From positions 1 to 15,794 of the forward strand of contig JAIXZF010000294.1 in assembly GCA_027489835.1 (NCBI GenBank): a stretch of 15,794 nt of DNA, written 5' to 3'. Shown one piece after another: positions 1-6,479 of this stretch (positions are counted from its first letter, which is position 1; each line of letters opens with the position of its first letter). Made by a program: the position numbers and the translations under genes. The notes beneath the pieces were generated by a model. It was not told where the DNA came from. It worked only from the letters and a program-made list of their open reading frames with translations, and made no database searches. The DNA is from Hyphomicrobiales bacterium. GTDB lineage: Bacteria; Pseudomonadota; Alphaproteobacteria; Rhizobiales; Beijerinckiaceae.

Positions 1-515
1 ACGTCGCCGCCGGCGCACGGCCCCATGATGACGGAAATCTGCGGGATGACGCCGCTCGCCTGCACGTTGCGCTTGAACACCTCGGCGAAGCCGCCGAGCG
101 AGGCCACGCCCTCCTGGATGCGCGCGCCGCCTGAATCGATCAGCCCGATGATAGGCGCTCGCATCTTCAGCGCCATGTCCTGAATTTTCATGATCTTCTG
201 GGCATGCGCCTCCGAGAGCGAGCCGCCGAACACCGTGAAGTCCTTGGCGTAGACGAAGACGGTGCGGCCGTTCACCGTGCCCCAGCCGGTGACGACGCCG
301 TCGCCCGGCACCTTCTGCTTCTCCATGCCGAAATCGGTGCAGCGATGCTGCACGAACATGTCGAACTCTTCGAAGCTGCCATGGTCGAGCAGCAAATCGA
401 TGCGCTCGCGGGCGGTCAGCTTGCCGCGCTTGTGCTGCGCCTCGATCCGCTTCTCGCCGCCGCCCAGGCGGGCGGTCTCGCGGCGGGCTTCGAGCTGGTC
501 GAGCATGTCTTTCAT
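1..515 (-). CDS. pccB: Propionyl-CoA carboxylase beta chain, N-terminal part (truncated by window edge)
   Basis: This is the carboxyltransferase subunit of a biotin-dependent acyl-CoA carboxylase, which moves CO2 from carboxybiotin to propionyl-CoA to make methylmalonyl-CoA in the cytoplasm. Only the first 171 codons lie in the window; the gene continues past base 1. The translation begins MKDMLDQLEARRETARLGGG and carries hallmarks of the family: KLTARERIDLLLD, the GVVTGWGTVNGR stretch, FTVFGGSLSEAHAQKI, and the glycine-rich IGLIDSGGARIQEGV and IMGPCAGGDV segments of the crotonase-like N-domain that binds the CoA ester. The ATG at 515 is preceded on the minus strand by a GGAG nine bases upstream. 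It is transcribed away from the dehydrogenase gene at 728. The assignment to PccB rather than another acyl-CoA carboxylase beta chain rests on overall similarity; the substrate is less certain than the family. Confidence 0.9.
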   Translation of the reverse strand, partial: MKDMLDQLEARRETARLGGGEKRIEAQHKRGKLTARERIDLLLDHGSFEEFDMFVQHRCTDFGMEKQKVPGDGVVTGWGTVNGRTVFVYAKDFTVFGGSLSEAHAQKIMKIQDMALKMRAPIIGLIDSGGARIQEGVASLGGFAEVFKRNVQASGVIPQISVIMGPCAGGD

Positions 516-727
516 GGGAGAAATCTCCAGCGGCATCACGGGGCTCCGGCCCGACTGTTAGCGCCCTTGCCCGCGCCGCGCCATATGCCGAAGGGCGGAG
601 GCGGGCGCAGCCACGGCCCCTGGAGACGATGCCCTCTGCTTGCCTCTGGCGTACAGCCGGTCCAAGAGCGCGGTCCCGCCGGGGCGCCGCTTCGGCTGAT
701 CGGGTGAAAGACAAGGACACTGATGCC

Positions 728-1705
728 ATGGCCGACATGAGGGCCGCCCTGTGCCGCGCCTATGGCAAGCCTGATGTGATCCGCATCGAGGCCGTGTCGC
801 GCCCGGAGCCGAAGCCCGGCGAAATCCTGATCCGCATTCGCGCCAGCACCGTGTCCTCCGCCGATTGGCGCATCCGCGCCCTCGCCATGCCGCCCGGCTT
901 CGGGCCGATCGCGCGGCTGGCCCTGGGGCTCCGCGCGCCGCGCCAGCCCATCCTCGGGACCGAGCTGTGCGGAGAGGTCGCGGCGCTCGGTCAGGGCGTC
1001 ACGCGGTTCAAGGTGGGCGACGAGGTCGTGGCGTTTCCGGGCGCGGCGCAGGGCTGCCATGCCGAGTTCCGCACGATGCCAGCCGAGGGCAAGGTGATCG
1101 CCAGGCCCGCATCCCTGTCGCTGGAAGAGGCAGCGGCCATGAGCTTCGGCGGTGCGACGGCGCTGCATTACCTGCGCGATGCGGCGAAGCTGAAGGCCGG
1201 CGAGCGGGTGCTGGTCATCGGCGCTTCGGGCGCGGTCGGCAGCGCGGCCGTGCAGATCGCGCGGGCGCTCGGCGCGCGGGTGGATGGCATGTCGAGCGCC
1301 GGGAACCATGCGCTCGTCCGGGGCCTCGGCGCCGAACATATGGTCGACCACGCCGTCGATGATGTCGCGGCCGACGGGCCGGCCTACGACGTGGTGTTCG
1401 ACACCGTCGGCAAGCTCGCTCCCGCGCACGTGCTGAAAGCCGTGAAGCCGGGCGGCCGGCTCATCCTGATCGCCGCCGGGCTGCCCGACATGCTCCGCTC
1501 GCTCCTGCCCGCCGGCGAAGGCCGCCGGATTCTGGCAGGCCCCGCCAAGGAAAGCCGCGAACTGCTCGAAGCGCTCGCCGTCATGGCCGAGGCTGGCCAG
1601 TTCCGCCCGGTCATCGACAGCGTGTTTGGCTTGGACCGCATCGCGGAGGCCCATGCGAGGGTCGACACTGGCCGCAAGCGCGGCAGCGTCGTGGTGCTGA
1701 TCTAA
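728..1705 (+). CDS. NAD(P)-dependent alcohol dehydrogenase / quinone-oxidoreductase-like MDR protein
   Basis: A 325-residue medium-chain dehydrogenase/reductase, probably a cytosolic NADPH-dependent reductase of quinones or enones. Residues 1-130 form the GroES-like domain (PKPGEILIRIRASTVSSADW, then GTELCGEVAALGQGVTRFKVGDEVVAF). The Rossmann domain follows, with the nucleotide loop GASGAVGS at about residues 165-172, and a typical C-terminus KRGSVVVLI. The cysteine set of the structural zinc site is absent, which places it in the zinc-free quinone oxidoreductase branch. The reading frame is open back to 629, but the upstream part (MPSACLWRTAG...) is unlike the family. The start at 728 gives a normal N-terminus and has AAGGA twelve bases upstream; ATG 737 is also possible. 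It stands alone between pccB and a repeat-filled intergenic region. The substrate cannot be told from sequence. Confidence 0.88.
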   Translation: MADMRAALCRAYGKPDVIRIEAVSRPEPKPGEILIRIRASTVSSADWRIRALAMPPGFGPIARLALGLRAPRQPILGTELCGEVAALGQGVTRFKVGDEVVAFPGAAQGCHAEFRTMPAEGKVIARPASLSLEEAAAMSFGGATALHYLRDAAKLKAGERVLVIGASGAVGSAAVQIARALGARVDGMSSAGNHALVRGLGAEHMVDHAVDDVAADGPAYDVVFDTVGKLAPAHVLKAVKPGGRLILIAAGLPDMLRSLLPAGEGRRILAGPAKESRELLEALAVMAEAGQFRPVIDSVFGLDRIAEAHARVDTGRKRGSVVVLI

Positions 1706-1733
1706 GATCGGCGGCCATCGCGGGTCTTTCACG

Positions 1734-1918
1734 ATCCCACGAGATTCCCTCCAATCCCGCGCGATTCCCTCCCCGTCCTACGGGGAGGGCAGGGTGGGGC
1801 CCTTCGTGCCGCTGAGAGAATGCCGGGCGGAAGCGCGCCCGCTCGCCCCACCCTCACCCTCCCCATGGGATGGGGAGGGAAGCCGCAGGCAGCCGGGCCA
1901 CCGACGATCCTCAGGAAG
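1734..1918. repeat. Intergenic palindromic repeat element, copy A
   Basis: First of two ungapped copies (offset exactly 335 bases) of a ~185-base GC-rich element. It contains two perfect 9-bp hairpins with 5-base loops: arms 1767-1775/1781-1789 (CCCTCCCCG/CGGGGAGGG) and 1857-1865/1871-1879 (CCCTCCCCA/TGGGGAGGG). Between them lies a perfect 10-bp inverted pair, AGGGTGGGGC at 1791-1800 with GCCCCACCCT at 1845-1854, so the whole element can fold as a long branched structure. It resembles the REP/MITE-like intergenic repeats common in Hyphomicrobiales genomes. Open reading frames across it are by-products of the repeat and I do not regard them as genes. Confidence 0.85.
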
Positions 1919-2068
1919 ACAAGCAATGGATTGGGTGCCAAAGCCGAACGGGGCGCCCGGAGGCTGGATCGCTTCGCTGCGCTCGCGATGACGGCCTGGC
2001 GCGATTTGTTTTGCAGATGCTGTCCGGGCCCGGGATCTGCATCACGGAATGACGAAGGGTTTCGTACA
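1919..2068. other. Spacer between repeat copies, with fragments of other repeat-like sequence
   Basis: No gene is seen. The segment holds a small imperfect palindrome around 1967-1992 (ATCGC...GCGAT flanking TTCGCTGCGCTC) followed by GATGACG, and a CGGAATGACGAAGG string near 2045. Both are typical in style of short dispersed palindromic repeats in alphaproteobacterial intergenic regions. I judge this from style only; whether they recur elsewhere in this genome cannot be seen here. Confidence 0.45.
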
Positions 2069-2253
2069 ATCCCGCAAGAACCCCTCCAATCCCGCGCGAT
2101 TCCCTCCCCGTCCCGCGGGGAGGGCAGGGTGGGGCTCTTCATACCGCTGAGGGAATGCCGGGCGGAAGCGCGCCCGCTGGCCCCTCCCTTACCCTCCCCA
2201 TGGGATGGGGAGGGAAGCGGCAAGCAGCTTTGCCATCGACGATCCTCATGAAA
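2069..2253. repeat. Intergenic palindromic repeat element, copy B
   Basis: Second copy of the element at 1734-1918, same orientation and without indels. Hairpin 1 is at 2102-2110/2116-2124 with a changed loop (TCCCG instead of TCCTA), and hairpin 2 at 2192-2200/2206-2214 has the same loop (TGGGA). The stems are perfectly conserved while loops and flanks differ, which suggests that structure is kept. The middle inverted pair (AGGGTGGGGC at 2126-2135, GCCCCTCCCT at 2180-2189) has one mismatch here. The right end stops where the sequence turns AT-rich. Confidence 0.85.
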
Positions 2254-2355
2254 AGGAACGGATGTTTTATTGATAACAATAACAAGGACGAATGTTTGTA
2301 TTGAAAAAAACTGAGAAAAATCATGTATATAGTACGTTAAAGATACTCCATCGCA
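2254..2355. other. AT-rich patch at the 3' end of the Kelch gene
   Basis: About 100 bases of strikingly AT-rich DNA (for example TTGATAACAATAACAAGG and a TGTATATAGTACG stretch) between the GC-rich repeat and the Kelch stop codon. Read on the minus strand it gives a T-rich region with a run of seven T's, so it may assist transcription termination of the Kelch operon, but no strong GC hairpin precedes the T runs. No open reading frame of note lies in it. It could also be leftover foreign DNA. Confidence 0.4.
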
Positions 2356-3417
2356 TCACCCCAGCGAAAACGCCTCGTTGATCGCGCTCTTCACGCCGCC
2401 GCCCATCTGCGGGCCGCCGCCGGCCACGTAGATGGCGTCGCCCAGCACCACCGCACCCATGCCGTGGCGGGGCGTCAGCATCGGGGCGTAGGCCTCCCAG
2501 CTGTCCGTGGCCGGATCGTAGGCCTCGTTCTGGCCGAAGACGCGGTTGGTGCCTTCACCGCCCATCACGAAGATGCGGTTGTTGAACCAGACCGTGCCTT
2601 GGCCCGAGCGCGCGGTCGGGATCGGCGCGCGGAAAGTCCAGGCATCGGTCCTGGGATCGTAGCTGTGGTGGAGGTTGGAGTTGGTGTGGAACGTGTCCAC
2701 CCGCCCGCCGATGATGTGGATGAGCCCGTTCACGGCCACGATGCCGGTGTGGTCGCGGGCCAGCGGCATGGGCTGGCGACGGCTGTAGCTGTCCGCCTTG
2801 GGGTCGTACACGATGTGCCAGTCGATCGACCGCCGATTGTCGGAGCCGATCGCCCCGCCGATCAGATGGATGTTGTCGCCCAGCGCGATGCAGGCGATCG
2901 CGCCGCAGGCCTCGGGCAGTCGCCTCAGCGCGGTCCACTTCGTGCCATCGAAGGCGAAGGCGCCGTCATGGGGCGTGCGGTTCTGCTCGGTGAAGCCGCC
3001 GAAGGCGTAGAGCCGGTCGCCATGGGTGGCGACGCCGACATGGTTCGAGCCGCGCGGATGCTCGGCCAGCTGCTCCCAGCGGTCTGAGGCGGGATCGTAG
3101 GCGTGGTGATAGTTGCGGTCGACGCGTTGCTCGGCATAGCCGCCGACCAGATGCATCCGGCTGCGATAGGCCACGGCCCAGGCCATTTCGGTGCGCGGGA
3201 TGGGAAGCGGCGCGCGCGGCCGCCAGCTTCCTTGCCGCGCCGCCTTGGGCGCCGGGCTCTCGGTCACCGCCTGCTGGGCGTGGAGCGCGGGGATGTCCAT
3301 GCGCCCCGGCTGCGCCAAGCGCTCGAACTGGCCATGCCGGTGATCGTGCTGCGCAAGCGCGGGCGCCGCTGCGGCGGAGGCGGCGAGAGCCGCGAAGGAA
3401 CGGCGGGTGAGGCTCAT
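2356..3417 (-). CDS. Tat-exported Kelch-repeat (beta-propeller) protein
   Basis: A 353-residue protein starting MSLTRRSFAALAASAAAAPA, a twin-arginine signal peptide (TRRSF, hydrophobic stretch, cleavage probably after ALA near residue 22). The protein is therefore predicted to be exported folded to the periplasm. The mature part is a Kelch propeller with six blade-type double-glycine motifs (LVGGY, AFGGF, LIGGA, IIGGR, VMGGE, VAGGG) alternating with YDP..D.W turns, consistent with six blades. Kelch domains bind proteins or sugars and some are oxidases; no catalytic residues are evident. The ATG at 3417 has GGAG eight bases upstream. The open frame reaches further to 3900, but that extension runs antisense of nothing sensible and overlaps the acylase gene, so I reject it. 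It lies 56 bases downstream of the acylase on the same strand and is probably co-transcribed with it. Confidence 0.85.
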   Translation of the reverse strand: MSLTRRSFAALAASAAAAPALAQHDHRHGQFERLAQPGRMDIPALHAQQAVTESPAPKAARQGSWRPRAPLPIPRTEMAWAVAYRSRMHLVGGYAEQRVDRNYHHAYDPASDRWEQLAEHPRGSNHVGVATHGDRLYAFGGFTEQNRTPHDGAFAFDGTKWTALRRLPEACGAIACIALGDNIHLIGGAIGSDNRRSIDWHIVYDPKADSYSRRQPMPLARDHTGIVAVNGLIHIIGGRVDTFHTNSNLHHSYDPRTDAWTFRAPIPTARSGQGTVWFNNRIFVMGGEGTNRVFGQNEAYDPATDSWEAYAPMLTPRHGMGAVVLGDAIYVAGGGPQMGGGVKSAINEAFSLG

Positions 3418-3473
3418 GGCGCAGGCTCCGTTGGTCTTGGCCGGGACGATGCTAGCGCAGCGGGCCGGGCTCG

Positions 3474-5822
3474 TCATGTGGCGGGCGCCGGCTCCAGCCT
3501 GATCCGCGTAACCGCCGCCTTGTCGACCGCGGCAGCGGTGAACGGCATCGGCACATAGCGCCCCGCGGCCCAGATCGGAGCGAGGTCGGCATGGTGGGGC
3601 GAACGCGGATCGCCCGATTGGCCGGGTGCGTTGACGCACACCGACCTGTCGGGATCGGCGAGGTCGACCACCATGCGGAAGGATGCGCCGGCGATGACGC
3701 GGAAGTCGGAAAGCCGGTAGCCCGTGTGCATCGGCGTCGAGGCCGAGCCGCCCATGGGGTATGGCCCCGATGCCGCGCCGAGCCCCGCTTCGGCCGCGCC
3801 CGGCAGCGCCGCGAGCGGGTGGTCGAACAGGGCGTGGTGCAGCCGGCCCCAGGCCCAGCCGGCCGGGTCCGGCCCGAGCCTGCCCTTGAGGTCCTCCCAT
3901 GCTGCCGAAAGCGTGGACGCCAGCAGCTTGTCGCGCCTCAGCATCGGCTGCTCGCCGAAGCGGCGGTCCGGCGTCTCGAGGAGCGCGAGCGCGCTGTCCT
4001 GATCGACCGGAACCATGATCGCGCGCAGGGCTGGATCATCGACCAGCAGCGCGAGCAGCCCCGGCTTCAGATGCTTCATCCACCAGATCTCGAACAGCGC
4101 TGCCGGCGCGCTGTCGGCCCTGAGCGCCCCATCCCAGCCCGTGAACAGGCGCTGCGCGGCCAGCACAGCCGGAGTCCAGCCCGGCACGCCGAGCGCCAGC
4201 GTTGCCATGCGGCGCGCCGGCATCGACACGATGTCGGTCTGCAGCGCCATCGCATCCGCCACGCCATGCGAACGCTGCCCACCCAGCACCTCCTCCAGGC
4301 GCGAGAGGCGCGCCCGCTCCACCCATTCGAAGCCAATCGGTCGGGCCTGATGGTCCCAGTCGTCCGGCAGGTTCATGGCGTTGGCGGTGGCCAGCCAGCC
4401 GCGCGGCGGATCGATGGTCAGCGGCATCTCGGCCGGGTCCATGAAGCCGGCCCAGCGGTTGCGGCCATTCGCGGGGGCCGGCAGAAGCCCGTCGAATCCT
4501 TCGCGGATCGGCGTGAGCCCGGCCGGCCGCCAGCCGATGGCGCCCGCGCGGTCGGCGAAGACATGGTTGGTGCCGGGCGTCCTGTTGCGGTGGAGCGACG
4601 CGGCATAGCCCTGGACGGTCGTCTCGCGCATGCCCGTCAGGCTGCCGAGATAAGGCGCCGTGCCGGGCTCCTGCGCCACGCTGCGCAGCGCGAAGGCATG
4701 CCGCTCCGTTTCGTGGACGATCGGCCCGTGCGGCGAGAAGCGAAGGGCCAGCTGCTGATCGGCCTCGCCGCGCACCGGCACGGTCTCCTTCAGCGTCTCG
4801 ATACGGCGGCGGACCCCACCTTCAATGAACGCGTTGCGATCGTCAGGGGCCCTCTCCAGCACGAAGACGTCTTCCTGGTCGATGCAGAAGATCGTGCCCG
4901 AGAAGGCGAGCGCGCCGTTATGGCCGAAGCTGATGCCGGGCGCTGAAGGCTCGCCAGTCCCGATCACGTCGAGCCCCGGAGCCGTCAGATGCGCGATGTA
5001 GCGCAGCGAGGGCAGCGCGTGCGCCCGGTGCGGATCGGAGGCGAGGATCGGCGCGCCCGTGCCGCTGAGCGCCGCGCTCACCGCCCAGTTGTTCGAGCCG
5101 GTGAACTCCGCGTCGCGCAGCACGTCGCCGAGGTCGGTCACCTTGCGCCAGGAAGGGGCCTCGGCCAGCGTCGCGCCCAGGCGCTCGGCCGTGAAGCGCA
5201 CGTCGGCGGTGGCCAACTTGATGAGGTCGAGCGCCGCCAGCGGCACGGCCGCGAGATCGAGCCCGTCTGGAATGCGCGGATTGACGGGCGGCTCGAGCGA
5301 GCGGCGGATCAGGTCCGTCTCGGCGTCGCTGCGCGCCATGACGTTGGCCCGCAGGATCTCGGACAGGGCGTTCCGGTTGAGCGAATGGGTGCGGATGCGC
5401 ACCACATCCTCGGCCAGCCAGCGGGCCGGCCGCGTGCCCATCAATCCGAACTCGGGCGGCAGCCGCCCGGGCTCCTTCTCGCACAGCGCGACATAGGCGT
5501 TGATGCCGGCGACGAAGGCTTCGCAGATCGCCTTGTCGTCCGCGGCGTAGCGGCCCCACTCGGCCGCCATGTCGCCCCGGTAGAGGAAGAGGCGCGATGC
5601 GCGGTCCTGCTCCAGGTAGCCGGGACCGAAATCGGCCGCGAGCAGCCCCAGGCCGCGCTTGCGCCACAGGTCGATCTGCCAGAGCCGGTCGCGCGCCGCG
5701 TTGAAGCCCTGCGCCACGAACAGGTCAGGCAGCGAGCGGGCGCGGATATGGGGGATGCCGTGCCCGTCGACGAGGATGTCGACAGGGGCGTTCAGCGCTG
5801 CGACGGCGAAGGTGGAGGTCAT
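3474..5822 (-). CDS. Penicillin acylase family (peptidase S45) Ntn hydrolase
   Basis: A 782-residue N-terminal-nucleophile amidohydrolase precursor. These enzymes self-cleave to alpha and beta chains and remove acyl groups from amides such as beta-lactams, acyl-homoserine lactones or lipo-amines. Family signs: VDILVDGHGIPHIRARS near the N-terminus, QGFNAARDRLWQIDLWRKRG, the autocleavage site TGSNNWAVSA with Ser243 as predicted nucleophile, ASDPHR, ISFGHNGALAFSG, and the GTNHVFADRAGAIGW stretch that should hold the catalytic Asn. The ATG at 5822 follows AGAGGG seven bases upstream on the minus strand; the open frame to 5957 has no family-like residues. Unusually for S45, no signal peptide is visible: the N-terminus MTSTFAVAALNAPVDILVDG begins directly with the first strand. 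The enzyme may therefore be cytoplasmic. The substrate is unknown. It sits between a SnoaL-like gene and a Kelch gene with 56-base gaps on both sides. Confidence 0.9.
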   Translation of the reverse strand: MTSTFAVAALNAPVDILVDGHGIPHIRARSLPDLFVAQGFNAARDRLWQIDLWRKRGLGLLAADFGPGYLEQDRASRLFLYRGDMAAEWGRYAADDKAICEAFVAGINAYVALCEKEPGRLPPEFGLMGTRPARWLAEDVVRIRTHSLNRNALSEILRANVMARSDAETDLIRRSLEPPVNPRIPDGLDLAAVPLAALDLIKLATADVRFTAERLGATLAEAPSWRKVTDLGDVLRDAEFTGSNNWAVSAALSGTGAPILASDPHRAHALPSLRYIAHLTAPGLDVIGTGEPSAPGISFGHNGALAFSGTIFCIDQEDVFVLERAPDDRNAFIEGGVRRRIETLKETVPVRGEADQQLALRFSPHGPIVHETERHAFALRSVAQEPGTAPYLGSLTGMRETTVQGYAASLHRNRTPGTNHVFADRAGAIGWRPAGLTPIREGFDGLLPAPANGRNRWAGFMDPAEMPLTIDPPRGWLATANAMNLPDDWDHQARPIGFEWVERARLSRLEEVLGGQRSHGVADAMALQTDIVSMPARRMATLALGVPGWTPAVLAAQRLFTGWDGALRADSAPAALFEIWWMKHLKPGLLALLVDDPALRAIMVPVDQDSALALLETPDRRFGEQPMLRRDKLLASTLSAAWEDLKGRLGPDPAGWAWGRLHHALFDHPLAALPGAAEAGLGAASGPYPMGGSASTPMHTGYRLSDFRVIAGASFRMVVDLADPDRSVCVNAPGQSGDPRSPHHADLAPIWAAGRYVPMPFTAAAVDKAAVTRIRLEPAPAT

Positions 5823-5878
5823 GGCGCGCCCTCTCTGCGGGGCTTCATCAAAGCCTTTCGCGGCGCGCGCGCAACCCT

Positions 5879-6262
5879 TCAGAAACTCATGTCGTCCCGC
5901 GCCATGGTCTGGCCCGCCGCCCAGTACCACTCGTCGTCGACCTTGGCGAAGACGCACATGCTGACATTGGCCTGCATGCGCTGGCTACCGCCTATCATCA
6001 GGACGTCGTCGACGTTCATCGTCGCAACGGCGAAGTCCCCGAAGGACTGCACCTTGAGGCCCGACGTCTTCTGGCTGAGGAAGGCGACCTGCCCGGAGGT
6101 GCAGTAGCCCGCGATGTAGTCCTGCTTGTCGAGGCGCGTGCCCGAGGCGTTCAGATAGATGAAGGCCGGGTGCAGGATTCGCTCCAGCGCCGTCGGCGTC
6201 TGCGACATGAGCGCGGCGCTCTTAGCATGCAGCAGCTCGCGGATGATTTCGAAGTCCGTCAT
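5879..6262 (-). CDS. SnoaL/DUF4440-like (NTF2 fold) protein
   Basis: A 127-residue protein starting MTDFEIIRELLHAKSAALMS. The pattern of an N-terminal helix, HPAFIYLNASGTRLDKQDYI (the typical 'loss of function marker then DK..Y' stretch of DUF4440/SnoaL-like proteins), FGDFAVATMNVDD and a final VFAKVDDEWYWAAGQTMA fits a small cone-shaped NTF2 fold. Members act as isomerases, dehydratases or ligand-binding subunits, and the function of this one is not recognisable. The start at 6262 has TGAGG six bases upstream; an in-frame extension to 6313 (MVPVAQRPPP...) looks unlike coding sequence. It is the first gene of the probable three-gene run with the acylase and Kelch genes. Its upstream region merges into the decayed aspS-like sequence at 6319-6419. 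Confidence 0.75.
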   Translation of the reverse strand: MTDFEIIRELLHAKSAALMSQTPTALERILHPAFIYLNASGTRLDKQDYIAGYCTSGQVAFLSQKTSGLKVQSFGDFAVATMNVDDVLMIGGSQRMQANVSMCVFAKVDDEWYWAAGQTMARDDMSF

Positions 6263-6318
6263 GGCGGCCTCATCGGGCGCGGCGGGAGGAGGGCGCTGCG
6301 CAACCGGCACCATGGCCC

Positions 6319-6355
6319 CAAAGCCTTGACAATCTATTCCTCAACCCCGACTGAC
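6319..6355 (+). repeat. Degenerate copy of the aspS promoter region
   Basis: Bases 6319-6332 (CAAAGCCTTGACAA) match 12 of 14 with 7435-7448 upstream of aspS (CAAGGGCTTGACAA), and CCCGACTGAC at 6346-6355 is identical to 7463-7472. A one-base length difference lies between the two blocks. It is in the same orientation as, and just upstream of, the aspS coding fragment at 6366-6419. Confidence 0.6.
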
Positions 6356-6365
6356 TGACCGTGTT

Positions 6366-6419
6366 TTCCGCAAGTAGCATATCGGCGAGACCGTCCACCG
6401 CTATAGCTGGTGCCGCCAC
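6366..6419 (+). pseudogene. aspS: Decayed fragment of the aspS 5' coding region
   Basis: Bases 6369-6416 align without gaps to 7546-7593 inside aspS (codons 13-28) at 37 of 48 positions by hand count. Read in the aspS frame it gives RK*HIGETVHRYSWCR against REEHVGEVVRLSGWCH of the intact gene, with a TAG stop at 6375-6377 where aspS has GAG. Eight of the eleven differences are transitions, most with A in the fragment where aspS has G, as expected of a GC-rich gene decaying after loss of selection. The homology stops at about 6419, exactly where the AT-rich segment begins. Compared with the intact locus, about 61 bases including the start codon are missing between the promoter-like block and this fragment. 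Confidence 0.7.
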
Positions 6420-6445
6420 AGAATAATTTACCCGCGGTTGTATAT

Positions 6446-6479
6446 AGTATTATTCTTACATTTTTTTGGGAATAATGCT
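6446..6479 (-). other. AT-rich stem-loop spanning the stop codon of the TIR-like gene
   Basis: Arms AGTATTATTC (6446-6455) and GAATAATGCT (6470-6479) pair at 9 of 10 positions around a 14-base loop that contains the TAA stop (6456-6458). A further copy of GAATAAT at 6421-6427 can pair with the same left arm. It may act in termination or mRNA protection, but there is no following T-run, so it is not a classical terminator. Confidence 0.3.

Noticed and set aside
562..597. Inverted pair CGCCCTT/AAGGGCG between pccB and the dehydrogenase gene
   Set aside because: Seven base pairs over a 22-base loop in GC-rich DNA is too weak to call a terminator or operator.
536..1732. Long minus-strand open frame opposite the dehydrogenase gene
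   Set aside because: It is a shadow frame of GC-rich coding DNA; its translation is rich in Arg, His, Ala and Gly without any family pattern, while the plus strand encodes a clear MDR enzyme.
1729..2251. Open frames on both strands across the repeat pair
   Set aside because: They translate the repeats (proline/glycine/arginine-rich with duplicated segments) and have no ribosome site or homology I recognise.
1734..2253. CRISPR-like array
   Set aside because: Only two long copies with one 150-base gap and large internal hairpins; nothing like short regular repeats with unique spacers, and no cas genes.
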